DNA of 39,831 nucleotides, taken from the NCBI GenBank assembly GCA_024655825.1, contig JANLFJ010000033.1, forward strand, positions 1 through 39,831. Reading direction: 5' to 3'. The notes under the pieces were generated by a model, which worked only from the letters and a program-made list of their open reading frames with translations, did no database searches and was not told the DNA's origin. The first letter of the stretch is position 1. Every line of letters begins with the position of its first letter. Position numbers and translations under genes: made by a program. Of the stretch, positions 8,499 through 17,063 are shown piece after piece. Source of the stretch: Peptococcaceae bacterium (GTDB lineage: Bacteria; Bacillota; Peptococcia; DRI-13; PHAD01).

Positions 8499-9215
8499 AT
8501 GCAACGAGTTTGCGTCTTGCCGCTAATAATTGTTCTGGTTTTATGCGGCTGTTCGTTCAGCGCCGGGAAAACAGAGACAGGCACGGCGGAGCCGGTTAAA
8601 GTTGAGCCCGTAGCCAACACCCTGGAGCGGCGGTTCGCGGTTCCCGCGGGGTATGAGAGGGTTGCCGCCGGGAAGCATTCGTTTGGGGAGTACCTGCGCA
8701 CCTTGCTCCTGAAACACCATGGAGCCAGGGTTAAATATTACAACGGTGAAACCAAAAGCAGGGACGTTTATGAAGCAGTTGAATATTCCAAATGGCGTGA
8801 CGGGTACAGGATTGTTGTCCGGGGGAATGACGCCTGGTGGGTGAAAACTGCCGTCTACTCTACCGAGCACAAGGATTTCAGAAAGTACCTGGATACGGTC
8901 TTTGCTTATGCCGGCACTGCTTCCCTGGCCAGGGAGATGGTTTCCGTGAGGCTGGCCGATATGCAAATCGGAGATGTTTTTATCCAGGGGGGCAGCCCGG
9001 GCCACTGCGTCATTGTGGTAGATATGGCTCAGAACCCGGAGACGGGCGAGAAGATATTCATGCTTGCCCAGAGCTATATGCCCGCCCAAGACATTCATAT
9101 CCTGAAAAATCCCGGCAATGCAGCCTTAAGCCCATGGTATTCCGTTGATTTCGGGGAAGTGTTGAACACACCGGAGTGGACGTTCCAAAAGGGAGACTTA
9201 AAGAGGTTCAAATAA
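8499..9215 (+). CDS. DUF4846 family lipoprotein, internally deleted paralogue
   Basis: This is a close paralogue of the protein at 2248-3099: signal peptide with CGC lipobox, RFAVPAGYERVAAGKHSFGEYLR, QIGDVFIQGGSPGHCVIVV, LAQSYMPAQDIHILKNP. It has 238 residues against 283. The difference is essentially one in-frame gap: YEAV is followed directly by EYSKWRDGYR, so the 44 residues containing the conserved GNRDLQQCADAVIRLRAEY block are missing. The start at ATG 8499 is preferred over GTG 8487. The short ATGAAAGG motif before the start is also found before the first copy, so the duplication included upstream sequence. Whether the deleted copy is functional is open. Confidence 0.75.
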   Translation: MQRVCVLPLIIVLVLCGCSFSAGKTETGTAEPVKVEPVANTLERRFAVPAGYERVAAGKHSFGEYLRTLLLKHHGARVKYYNGETKSRDVYEAVEYSKWRDGYRIVVRGNDAWWVKTAVYSTEHKDFRKYLDTVFAYAGTASLAREMVSVRLADMQIGDVFIQGGSPGHCVIVVDMAQNPETGEKIFMLAQSYMPAQDIHILKNPGNAALSPWYSVDFGEVLNTPEWTFQKGDLKRFK

Positions 9216-9286
9216 ACTTTAGACCAGGCATACCCAATTAAAAAGCCGGAAGGGTATGATTTGTTTTGGTGTTTTGAAGAATTTGT

Positions 9287-9302
9287 TATAACACATGTTA
9301 TA
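9287..9302. promoter_or_regulatory. Near-palindromic operator ahead of the defence operon
   Basis: TATAACACATGTTATA has 7-bp arms (TATAACA / TGTTATA) around a CA centre and ends three bases before the TTGACA box. Its core TAACACATGTTA (9289-9300) recurs as an exact reverse complement at 24692-24703, ahead of the chaperone operon. The size and symmetry fit a dimeric XRE-type regulator, and the first gene of the operon carries an XRE domain at its N-terminus. Binding is inferred. Confidence 0.6.
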
Positions 9303-9305
9303 GCC

Positions 9306-9334
9306 TTGACATGAGGCGCGCGATGGTATAAACT
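9306..9334 (+). promoter_or_regulatory. Sigma-A-type promoter of the defence operon
   Basis: A perfect TTGACA (9306-9311) is followed by TGGTATAAAC. The -10 is either TATAAA (9327-9332, 15-bp spacing, with TGn extension) or TAAACT (9329-9334, 17-bp spacing). The start codon of the helicase gene lies about 43 bases downstream. Confidence 0.55.
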
Positions 9335-9376
9335 ACCAGATAGCAGGAACAAAATCCGGGATGGAAGGTTATCCTG

Positions 9377-12300
9377 ATGATTTATCTTCCCAAAGATTAT
9401 CCGGACCGCATACGGCGGCTGCGCGCCAAACTTGGGTTGAGCCAGGCGGGTTTGGCCGAGTTGCTCGGCGTCTCTTATGCCTCTGTCAACCGGTGGGAGA
9501 ATAACCAGTCGCGTCCTAATCGGCTTGCCTGGGGACAGATTTTACGGGCGGAGCAGGAGAGTCTGAGCGGTTTCGGCAAGCATGGCGGCATCCCCGGCGG
9601 CCACAAAATCAAGAATATTCAAAAGACGGCTGAATTTCAGCCGTCTTATCAAATTGCCGCAGAACCGGCTCCCGGTATCGATTTCACCGCCCCGTCCGAG
9701 GCGGTGCGGACGGTGGTGGAGGCTGTACGGCTGGCATATGGACACCTTTTCAATCCTGTATTCGCCACGGAAACATCGTTGATTGATGCCTTGCCGCACC
9801 AAAGGATCGCCGTCTATGAACACATGCTGCCCCAGCCGCGGCTACGTTTCCTGCTGGCGGACGACGCCGGCGCAGGCAAAACGATTATGGCCGGGCTTTA
9901 TATCCGCGAAATGCTGAGCCGCAGGCTCATCCGGCGCGTTCTGGTCGTCCCGCCGGCCGGATTGGTCGGCAACTGGGAGAGGGAAATGCGCAGTCTCTTC
10001 AGCCTGCCGTTCAGAATAATAACCGGAGCAGATGCCCGCGCCGGCAACCCCTTTGCAGGGTCTGGCGGCGACTTGGCAATTGTCAGCATTGATACCTTGA
10101 CCAGCGAGCGAACGTTCCAACGTTTGCGCGATCCGGAAACCGAGCCCTATGACCTGGTGATCTTCGATGAAGCGCACAAGCTGGCAGCCGACCGGAATCC
10201 GGACCTGACAGTGCGCAAAACCGACCGCTACCGTTTGGCCGAGGCTGTTGCGGGAGCGCCTTGCGACCCTGACTGGGCACTGCCCTGGCATTGCCATCAT
10301 CTGCTTTTGCTCACGGCCACGCCGCATATGGGCAAGGATTACCCTTACTTCTCCCTATGGCGGCTGCTGGAGCCTGAAACCTTCTCCACCTTCGACGCTT
10401 TCAACGCCTGCCCCTTCCAAGCGCGGCAGCGCTATTTTATCCGGCGTACTAAGGAAGAGATGGTCCGTTTCGATGGTACACCTATTTACCCGATGCGGGA
10501 GTCCAGCACCTTGAACTACGACCTGGGGGAAGCGGAGCAGCGCCTGTATGACGAAACCACCGGATACATCCGGACCTATTATAACCGGGCCAGAATTCTG
10601 AACCGTTCGGCTGCAAGGCTAGCCATGAGCATCTTCCAGCGCCGGCTGGCCAGCTCGACCTATGCCCTTCTGTGTTCCTTCGAGCGCCGCCTGGCGAAAT
10701 TGGACGGTCTCATCAAAGATATCCTGGGAGGCCAGCTAACCGAAGAGCAATTGAACGCATCCCAGCGGAAGCTGGAAAACATCCCCGACATTTTCGACCA
10801 GATGACCGGTGATGAGGAAGGAATGGAAGGTAACCTGGAGCAAAACGAGGCAATAGAACACCAGGTCCTGGGGGGTGTCGTGGCCACCTCCCTCACTGAA
10901 TTGCAGGCGGAGCGGTTACAGGTAGAAGGGCTACTTGATCTTGCGCGCCAGGTCTATGAGGCCGGCGAGGAATCCAAATTCGACAAGCTGCGGGAAGTGC
11001 TCCTTGATGCACGGTTCAAGGACGAAAAAATCCTCATCTTTACCGAGCACCGTGACACCGTGGAATTTCTTGTCCGCCGGCTGGAGGGGCTGGGGTATGC
11101 GGGCAAGGTGGCCCAAATCCACGGCGGGATGCCCTACCAGGAACGTGAAGAACAGGTGGAATTCTTCAAGCGACCGTCTGCAGCAGGGGGAGCGAATTGC
11201 ATGGTGGCCACCGACGCGGCCGGAGAGGGCATCAACTTGCAGTTTTGTTGGCTAATGGTCAACTACGACATTCCCTGGAACCCTGCCCGCCTGGAGCAAC
11301 GCATGGGTCGCATCCATCGCTATAAACAAAGGCACGACCCGGTGCTTTTGTTCAACCTGGTAGCGGGCAAAACCCGGGAAGGACGCGTCCTGAAAACCCT
11401 GCTGGAAAAGTTGGAGCGCATCCGCAAAGAACTGGGTTCGGACAAAGTCTTCGATATCATTGGACGCCAGTTTGAAGGGATCTCCCTGAAAGACCTGCTC
11501 TTGCAGGCCGTGGTTGATAACCAGGCTGAGGAAGTCGTCAATAAGCTCGAAGGCCTTTTCACCCCGGAGCAGACCAGGGCGCATTTGGAAAGGGAAAAGC
11601 TCCTGGCAACTGGCGGCGGGATAAAAAGCCGCCTCCCTGAACAGCGGGAAAGACTGGAACGCGAGGCACTGCGCCGCTTGATGCCGGGCTATATCCGCCG
11701 TTTTTTGGAAGTATCCGCGCCGCTTTTGCATATCGGCTTGGAGGGCGACCTGGAGGGCTTCTTTTTCTTTAAACCCCTCCGGCCGGGTGCTTTGGACTCC
11801 TTATGGCCGGTGCTGGACTCTTATGAACCAGAACGCCAGGAACGGTTAACGGTTTACAAACCTAAAGAGGGCGACAAAGCCGTTTTCCTGCACTCCGGTG
11901 AGCCGCTGTTCGACCGCTACTGCGCGCTGGTCCTGGGCAAGTTTTCCCGGCTGGCCCTGCAAGGCGGGGTTTTTGTCGACCCGTACGCCGACCATCCGTA
12001 TTTCTTTCATCTGGCCCTGGTGAAGGTCGTGCGCCGGCCTGACCCGGAAATGCCCGAGGCATTTGGTAGGAAGGAATTGTTGGAACTGCGCCTGGCGGGC
12101 CTGCGCCAGGATGAAACGGGCCAAATCACCGAGTGCCCGGTGGAGCAGTTGATGTTGTTGCGCGGTCACCAAGGTGTGCCGGCGGACAGCATTTCCTTTG
12201 CTGCTACAGCGGCTGCAGCTTGCGAACAGGCCAAAACCTTTGCTGCGGAAAGGATTGCCCGCCCGCTTGCCGCAGCCCGGATACAAGAACTTTTAAATAC

Positions 12301-13030
12301 CCTGGCGGAACGAGAAGAGTTTATTTCCCGAGGCTATCATTACCAGGATGCGGAACTGGCCATTTCCCGCTCCAGGCTGGCCGAGCGCATCCGGGCGGGG
12401 GATGCTAGGGCTAAAGGCGAGCTAACCAGGATTAAGGAGCGCCAGAAGAAACTGGCTGAGCGCAAAGCGCGCGCCCTGGCTGTCTTGCGGCGGGAGCCGG
12501 AACTGGTTGCCGCCGGCGAAGTCGCCTTCCTGGCCCATGCCCTGGTGGTCCCTTCTCAAGACCCGGAAGACAAAAAGCGCCACGATCAGGAGGTGGAGCG
12601 GATCGCCGTCCGGGTGGCGTGGGGTCATGAAGAAAGCCGGGGCTGCACGGTCAAAGACGTTTCTATGCCGGAAAGGGCCCTCCTGGCCGGCCTGGAAGCC
12701 AGGCCCGGCTTTGACCTGCTTTCCCGTCATCCCGGTGGGGAAGAGCGGGCTATCGAGGTCAAGGGCCGCGCCGGCGCCGGTGACGTGGAACTCACTGAAA
12801 ACGAATGGGCCAAAGCCTGCAACCTCCGCGGCCGTTACTGGCTTTACGTGGTCTTTGACTGCGTCACCGCCCACCCGCGCCTCCTGCGCGTCCAGGACCC
12901 CTTCGGAAAACTGCTGGTAAAGAACAAGGGCGGGGTGGTTATAGCCGAAGACGAAATTCTCGCATTTGCGGAAACTGCCGGTGAAGCCGATTGGCTGACG
13001 GGCAAATCTAAACCCAACGGAGGTCCATGA
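9377..13030 (+). CDS. XRE-HTH / SNF2-family helicase / DUF3883 fusion (Hma-type defence helicase)
   Basis: This is a 1217-residue fusion. Residues ~8-55 form an XRE helix-turn-helix (RIRRLRAKLGLSQAGLAELL, then SYASVNRWENNQSRPNRLAW). The SNF2/DEAD ATPase core follows, with DDAGAGKT (162-169) as Walker A, FDEAH (D264-H267) and LTATP (312-316). The second RecA lobe has TDAAGEGINLQ near 610 and QRMGRIHRYKQ near 640. After a charged helical region, residues ~1108-1185 look like DUF3883, a PD-(D/E)xK-related domain (AIEVKGRAGAGDVELTENEW) seen at the end of many defence helicases. It heads a seven-gene operon with a DUF1156 methylase and a DUF499 ATPase, which is the Hma combination. Start: GGAAGG site 8 bases upstream. 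The fused XRE domain could make the helicase an autorepressor acting on the palindrome at 9287. Confidence 0.85.
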   Translation: MIYLPKDYPDRIRRLRAKLGLSQAGLAELLGVSYASVNRWENNQSRPNRLAWGQILRAEQESLSGFGKHGGIPGGHKIKNIQKTAEFQPSYQIAAEPAPGIDFTAPSEAVRTVVEAVRLAYGHLFNPVFATETSLIDALPHQRIAVYEHMLPQPRLRFLLADDAGAGKTIMAGLYIREMLSRRLIRRVLVVPPAGLVGNWEREMRSLFSLPFRIITGADARAGNPFAGSGGDLAIVSIDTLTSERTFQRLRDPETEPYDLVIFDEAHKLAADRNPDLTVRKTDRYRLAEAVAGAPCDPDWALPWHCHHLLLLTATPHMGKDYPYFSLWRLLEPETFSTFDAFNACPFQARQRYFIRRTKEEMVRFDGTPIYPMRESSTLNYDLGEAEQRLYDETTGYIRTYYNRARILNRSAARLAMSIFQRRLASSTYALLCSFERRLAKLDGLIKDILGGQLTEEQLNASQRKLENIPDIFDQMTGDEEGMEGNLEQNEAIEHQVLGGVVATSLTELQAERLQVEGLLDLARQVYEAGEESKFDKLREVLLDARFKDEKILIFTEHRDTVEFLVRRLEGLGYAGKVAQIHGGMPYQEREEQVEFFKRPSAAGGANCMVATDAAGEGINLQFCWLMVNYDIPWNPARLEQRMGRIHRYKQRHDPVLLFNLVAGKTREGRVLKTLLEKLERIRKELGSDKVFDIIGRQFEGISLKDLLLQAVVDNQAEEVVNKLEGLFTPEQTRAHLEREKLLATGGGIKSRLPEQRERLEREALRRLMPGYIRRFLEVSAPLLHIGLEGDLEGFFFFKPLRPGALDSLWPVLDSYEPERQERLTVYKPKEGDKAVFLHSGEPLFDRYCALVLGKFSRLALQGGVFVDPYADHPYFFHLALVKVVRRPDPEMPEAFGRKELLELRLAGLRQDETGQITECPVEQLMLLRGHQGVPADSISFAATAAAACEQAKTFAAERIARPLAAARIQELLNTLAEREEFISRGYHYQDAELAISRSRLAERIRAGDARAKGELTRIKERQKKLAERKARALAVLRREPELVAAGEVAFLAHALVVPSQDPEDKKRHDQEVERIAVRVAWGHEESRGCTVKDVSMPERALLAGLEARPGFDLLSRHPGGEERAIEVKGRAGAGDVELTENEWAKACNLRGRYWLYVVFDCVTAHPRLLRVQDPFGKLLVKNKGGVVIAEDEILAFAETAGEADWLTGKSKPNGGP

Positions 13031-13821
13031 TGGCGGCACGCAAAATATGCGGAAATCTTGCTTACAACGTTGGCTGTGTTCCTGTTGAGGCGTATGGGTT
13101 GCTCATACCGTCAAATGAAGCCATGTCGGCATTGTCCAAGCGCGTAGCTGAGCGGCTCCGGGACACTGACGGGAAAAGCGCCGTTGCCGCCCCAATAGCC
13201 GGACTACAATTGACAAAATTCCAGCAGGCTAATCTTGAGCGCATATTAAAGGAGACAAATGTACCAGAATGGCGCATAGGAGAGGCGTTAGCCGAATGTT
13301 ATCTGGAGGATAATTATGACTGCCTGTTTCCTTGGCAGAGCGGACGCGACATGAGAAACCCGAACGCCAGTTTGTCCGGGGCTGACCTTGTCGGCTTTCA
13401 AGGGAAGTCCGGCCAAGCCCGCTTTGCCTTTGGAGAGGTCAAGACATCTGAGGATAAGCGTACACCACCAAAAGTCATGTCTGGACGAAACGGAATGGTG
13501 TGTCAGCTTGAAACGCTGTGCGATGACCTTACCCGCATAAACACACTGGTGAGGTATCTTGGCATCCGACACATAGGACAGCCTTGGTCGGAAATGTATA
13601 AAACGGCCTTTATCGCTTATTTGAATAATACGAGCGATATTGTGCTGTTGGGAGTTCTGGTGAGAACAACGACTGCTGACGCGGCTGACCTGCAAAAACG
13701 CGTGAAAAATTTGGCTGCCAAGAATCCCAAACGGGCGGTTCTCTTGGCATTGTACATCCCACTTCCATTAAGGGATTGGAAGAATATCGTGTTTTCGAAG
13801 GAAGGAGGGGGGGCATCATGA
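13027..13821 (+). CDS. HamA-like (DUF1837-type) PD-(D/E)xK nuclease effector
   Basis: This 264-residue protein has no signal or membrane segment. Residues 84-139 carry a restriction-nuclease-like active-site pattern: GEALAE (E86/E90), GAD (D120) and GEVK (E137, K139). This fits the PD-(D/E)xK fold of HamA, the Hachiman effector that is released by its helicase partner to degrade DNA. The gene overlaps the helicase gene before it (ATGATG/TGA) and the Ski2-like helicase gene after it (ATGA), so all three are coupled. Pairing with a large helicase immediately downstream is the HamA-HamB layout. Overall identity to known HamA cannot be judged by eye; AbpA-like nucleases are the main alternative. 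No chemistry is proven here. Confidence 0.65.
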   Translation: MMAARKICGNLAYNVGCVPVEAYGLLIPSNEAMSALSKRVAERLRDTDGKSAVAAPIAGLQLTKFQQANLERILKETNVPEWRIGEALAECYLEDNYDCLFPWQSGRDMRNPNASLSGADLVGFQGKSGQARFAFGEVKTSEDKRTPPKVMSGRNGMVCQLETLCDDLTRINTLVRYLGIRHIGQPWSEMYKTAFIAYLNNTSDIVLLGVLVRTTTADAADLQKRVKNLAAKNPKRAVLLALYIPLPLRDWKNIVFSKEGGGAS

Positions 13822-16800
13822 ACATTTCTTCGCATTGGGCGCTTGAGGCCTTTGGGCCGGAACGGCTGTTGCAGGCGGAAGAACTTGCCGAGCGCATACT
13901 TGTGTCAGATTCGGTCGGAAGCCTTTTAAATTATCAAGTTAACCTTACGACCGAGGAAAACCGCTTGCTGGAGAAAGCTGTTCAGGCGCTTGAGATGGCT
14001 GCCATCGAATACTGGCCGCAGCTTATTCGGCCATCTCAGGAGAACGCCGAACAACGACGCGCCGCTGAAGCCTGCTGTTCCGCGGCTTTCGCCATCAAGC
14101 GAGCCCTGCCTTTGCCGGAGAAAACCGAGCCGCGGCTGTTTCACATACTTCATCTTGTCGCTTTGGCCTATGTTGGTCAAAGGTGGGCAGACGCCCGCCG
14201 GTGGGTTGCTGAACATCCCGTATCAATTAAGACACCTTCAGTGGAAGACGTGACTTGGGAGCAGCGTGTTCTTTACCGCTTGTTTGAAGGATGGATGTGT
14301 CTCATTCGAAAAAATGGCTGGGATGATGTACACCGGGCAGCCCAAATAATAACCGGTCTTCGCCGGGAACAGCTGGCGTATGAGGAGCGGTTTCTGTACA
14401 GTTTGCCGGCTGAGCAGCGCCCTTTAGCCGGATGGACGCTAGTGGCGCTTTACCACTGGGCGGCGGCCACCGAACTTTTGTCTACTTACTTATTGCAGGG
14501 CGTGCCCGGGGGAATAGAAACCCAACTTGATTCGCATTTCGAGAAGGCTTGCGATGCTGCCAGGTCGGCCCGCGATGCTGAATTGGAGATTATTTTGCGC
14601 TGGCTTCACGCCGCATCGCGGCAGATGGTTGACGGATCATTATGGAGAGTCGCCCAGAGGGTTAATTCCCGGGTCAGCCAGTATGTGCAGTTTGCAGCCC
14701 GACATGCGAATATGTTCGAAATGCTCCCCCCTCAACGGGCGGCCATTCTGGAAGAAGGTTTGCTGGATATGGCCAAGACATCGATTGTCATCAATCTCCC
14801 GACTTCCGGAGGGAAAACTGCCCTGGCCATCTTTCGCATACTCCAGGCCTTGAACCAGTTCGCCCAGGATAGGGGGTGGGTGGCTTACACCGCCCCGACG
14901 CGCGCTTTGGCAGCTCAAATCATGCGCCGTTTGCGCCAGGAACTTGGAGCAGTCGGTATCCGTATTGAACAGCTCAGCGGGGCTGTTGAAATAGACGCTT
15001 TCGAAGAAGACCTTCTAGAAAAAAACACATCTTTTGATGTTTTGGTTACCACACCGGAAAAGCTAGACCTGGTTATCCGCAACGAAAAAGTGAAGCGGCC
15101 GCTTGTTTTAGTCGTCGTCGATGAAGCGCATAACCTTGAAGACCCGGAACGGGGGCTCAAACTGGAAATGCTGCTGGCAACCGTTAAACAGGATTGCGAA
15201 AAAGCCAGTTTCCTGTTATTGACGCCATATATTCCCAACGGCGCAGAAATTGCGGACTGGCTAGCCCGCGGCACAAACGAGGCCAAACATATCAGCCTGG
15301 CAATAGGTCCATGGCAACCTAACGAGCGGGTGGTAGGCCGTTTTTACGCTGAAAAGGGGCCGAAACCGCGCGAATGGCGCCTGAAGTTTCGAACGCTTCA
15401 AACCACTCCCGGCACCATTCATTTTGGCGGTGAATTTGCGGTGGGTGAGCCTGGCCCGATAAATGCCGCTTTTAGTACAGTCTCAAAATGCCTTTACCGG
15501 CAAACCGCGGCCATGGCCAAGATATTTGCCAACCGGCCCAAATCGTTGACGGTGGCGGTTGCCACGGACATAAACGATGTCTGGGAAATGGCGCGCGTTC
15601 TGGCAGCAGAAATGCCCCCGCTTTCTCCGGTGCCGGATGCCGTTCGCCTTGTCCAACGCTTTCTTCAGACGGAAATAAGTCCCCGCTTTGAGCTGGTTGA
15701 GATGCTGGAACGAGGGATCGCCGTGCACCATGCCGGCCTCTCCGAAGAAACACGCTCGCTGGTGGAAAGACTGGCCGAAGACGGCGCTTTGCGGGTTCTT
15801 TGCGCTACCACCACTATCGCCCAAGGCATCAACTTTCCCGTGTCGTCGGTTTTCCTGGCTTCCACACGCTATCGTCGTCGCGAGATGCCGCCCAAGGACT
15901 TTTGGAACCTTGCGGGGCGGGCCGGGCGCATCTTCCAGGAGAGTGTCGGCGTGGTTGGCATCGCTTCCCGGCATGATGACTTAGGCAGTCATATTCGAAT
16001 TGAAAGATTTGTCCGTTTGCAGGCCGAGGCTTTATGTTCCACGCTCGAAGGTCTGGTCGAAGAAGCAATAAAAATAGGCAGATCCCTCAGCCTCGAAGTG
16101 GTGATTCACCTGCCCCAATGGCGGGCGTTTTGGGGTTATCTGGCCCACATCTACAATCGGACCAGGTCGCCAGAAGCTATGGCCGCCAGGGCAGAACAAG
16201 TCCTCAGGAGCACCTTGGGCTATCGCAGTCTGGAGAAGAAGTCCCAGACAAAAGCCAGGTTGCTACTGGAGTTTACCAAAGAATATGCCCGGAGGCTCTC
16301 CAAAGACAACCGCCTCGCCCCGCTGGCGGACGCAACGGGATTCGCCCCGGAGAGCGTTCGGGAAGCAATCAGGCAGCTGGACGGGAAAGTGGTCTCTTCC
16401 GATTGGTTGCCGACGGGGCTGTTCGGGGGGAACCGCAGGGCGTTGCGAACCCTCATGGGGATCATGTTAAATCTGCCGGAGACAAGTTCTCAGCTCAACG
16501 AAATCCCGTCCCGCGGGGGTAAGCACAGTTACTTGGCCGATCTCACGGCGGAATGGGTAGGCGGGCAACCCATCGAAACCCTTGCCTACCGGTATTTTAT
16601 CGATCCTCAAGAAGAAAACCCCGATTTGACGGACGGACTGTCCAAGGCCTGCCGCGCGATATACGGCCGTCTTTCCCAGGCTGCCACCTGGGGGCTCTCC
16701 GCCATGTCGAAGCTGCCGACCGCCGGTATCGATTTCGACGGCCTGTCGGAGGATGAAAGGCGCACAATCAATTTGCTCCCGGCGATGGTTTATTACGGCG

Positions 16801-17063
16801 TCTCGACGGAAGAGGCGGTCTTGATGCGGATGAATGGAGTGCCGCGTACCGTGGCCCAGACGTTAGGCGAGATGTTTAAGCAAAGAGAACGCCGCCTTGG
16901 CCGCGACAGCGTAACTCGGGCTGTGGAATTCGTGCGTGGCCTTTCGCCGGCAGACTGGCAGGCTGCCGTATCCAAGGATGCTCCCATGACGGGACATGAC
17001 TACCGCAAAGTGTGGAGCATCCTGACCGGCCACGATCATCCCACGGAAGGAGAAAAGGCATGA
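13818..17063 (+). CDS. HamB-like DEAD/Ski2-type superfamily 2 helicase
   Basis: The start at 13818 follows GGAGGGGG and overlaps the nuclease stop, giving 1081 residues. Helicase motifs: PTSGGKT (328-334) as Walker A, VVDEAH (D435-H438) as motif II, LLLTPYIPN as motif III, CATTTIAQGINFPV as motif V and NLAGRAGR as motif VI. The last is the form found in Ski2/Brr2-like helicases. The N-terminal ~320 residues are a helical region without recognisable domains, and the C-terminal ~300 residues look like the winged-helix/ratchet part of Ski2-like enzymes. In Hachiman, HamB scans DNA and restrains HamA; the coupled upstream nuclease suggests the same here. The gene lies inside an otherwise Hma-type operon. 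Confidence 0.8.
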   Translation: MNISSHWALEAFGPERLLQAEELAERILVSDSVGSLLNYQVNLTTEENRLLEKAVQALEMAAIEYWPQLIRPSQENAEQRRAAEACCSAAFAIKRALPLPEKTEPRLFHILHLVALAYVGQRWADARRWVAEHPVSIKTPSVEDVTWEQRVLYRLFEGWMCLIRKNGWDDVHRAAQIITGLRREQLAYEERFLYSLPAEQRPLAGWTLVALYHWAAATELLSTYLLQGVPGGIETQLDSHFEKACDAARSARDAELEIILRWLHAASRQMVDGSLWRVAQRVNSRVSQYVQFAARHANMFEMLPPQRAAILEEGLLDMAKTSIVINLPTSGGKTALAIFRILQALNQFAQDRGWVAYTAPTRALAAQIMRRLRQELGAVGIRIEQLSGAVEIDAFEEDLLEKNTSFDVLVTTPEKLDLVIRNEKVKRPLVLVVVDEAHNLEDPERGLKLEMLLATVKQDCEKASFLLLTPYIPNGAEIADWLARGTNEAKHISLAIGPWQPNERVVGRFYAEKGPKPREWRLKFRTLQTTPGTIHFGGEFAVGEPGPINAAFSTVSKCLYRQTAAMAKIFANRPKSLTVAVATDINDVWEMARVLAAEMPPLSPVPDAVRLVQRFLQTEISPRFELVEMLERGIAVHHAGLSEETRSLVERLAEDGALRVLCATTTIAQGINFPVSSVFLASTRYRRREMPPKDFWNLAGRAGRIFQESVGVVGIASRHDDLGSHIRIERFVRLQAEALCSTLEGLVEEAIKIGRSLSLEVVIHLPQWRAFWGYLAHIYNRTRSPEAMAARAEQVLRSTLGYRSLEKKSQTKARLLLEFTKEYARRLSKDNRLAPLADATGFAPESVREAIRQLDGKVVSSDWLPTGLFGGNRRALRTLMGIMLNLPETSSQLNEIPSRGGKHSYLADLTAEWVGGQPIETLAYRYFIDPQEENPDLTDGLSKACRAIYGRLSQAATWGLSAMSKLPTAGIDFDGLSEDERRTINLLPAMVYYGVSTEEAVLMRMNGVPRTVAQTLGEMFKQRERRLGRDSVTRAVEFVRGLSPADWQAAVSKDAPMTGHDYRKVWSILTGHDHPTEGEKA

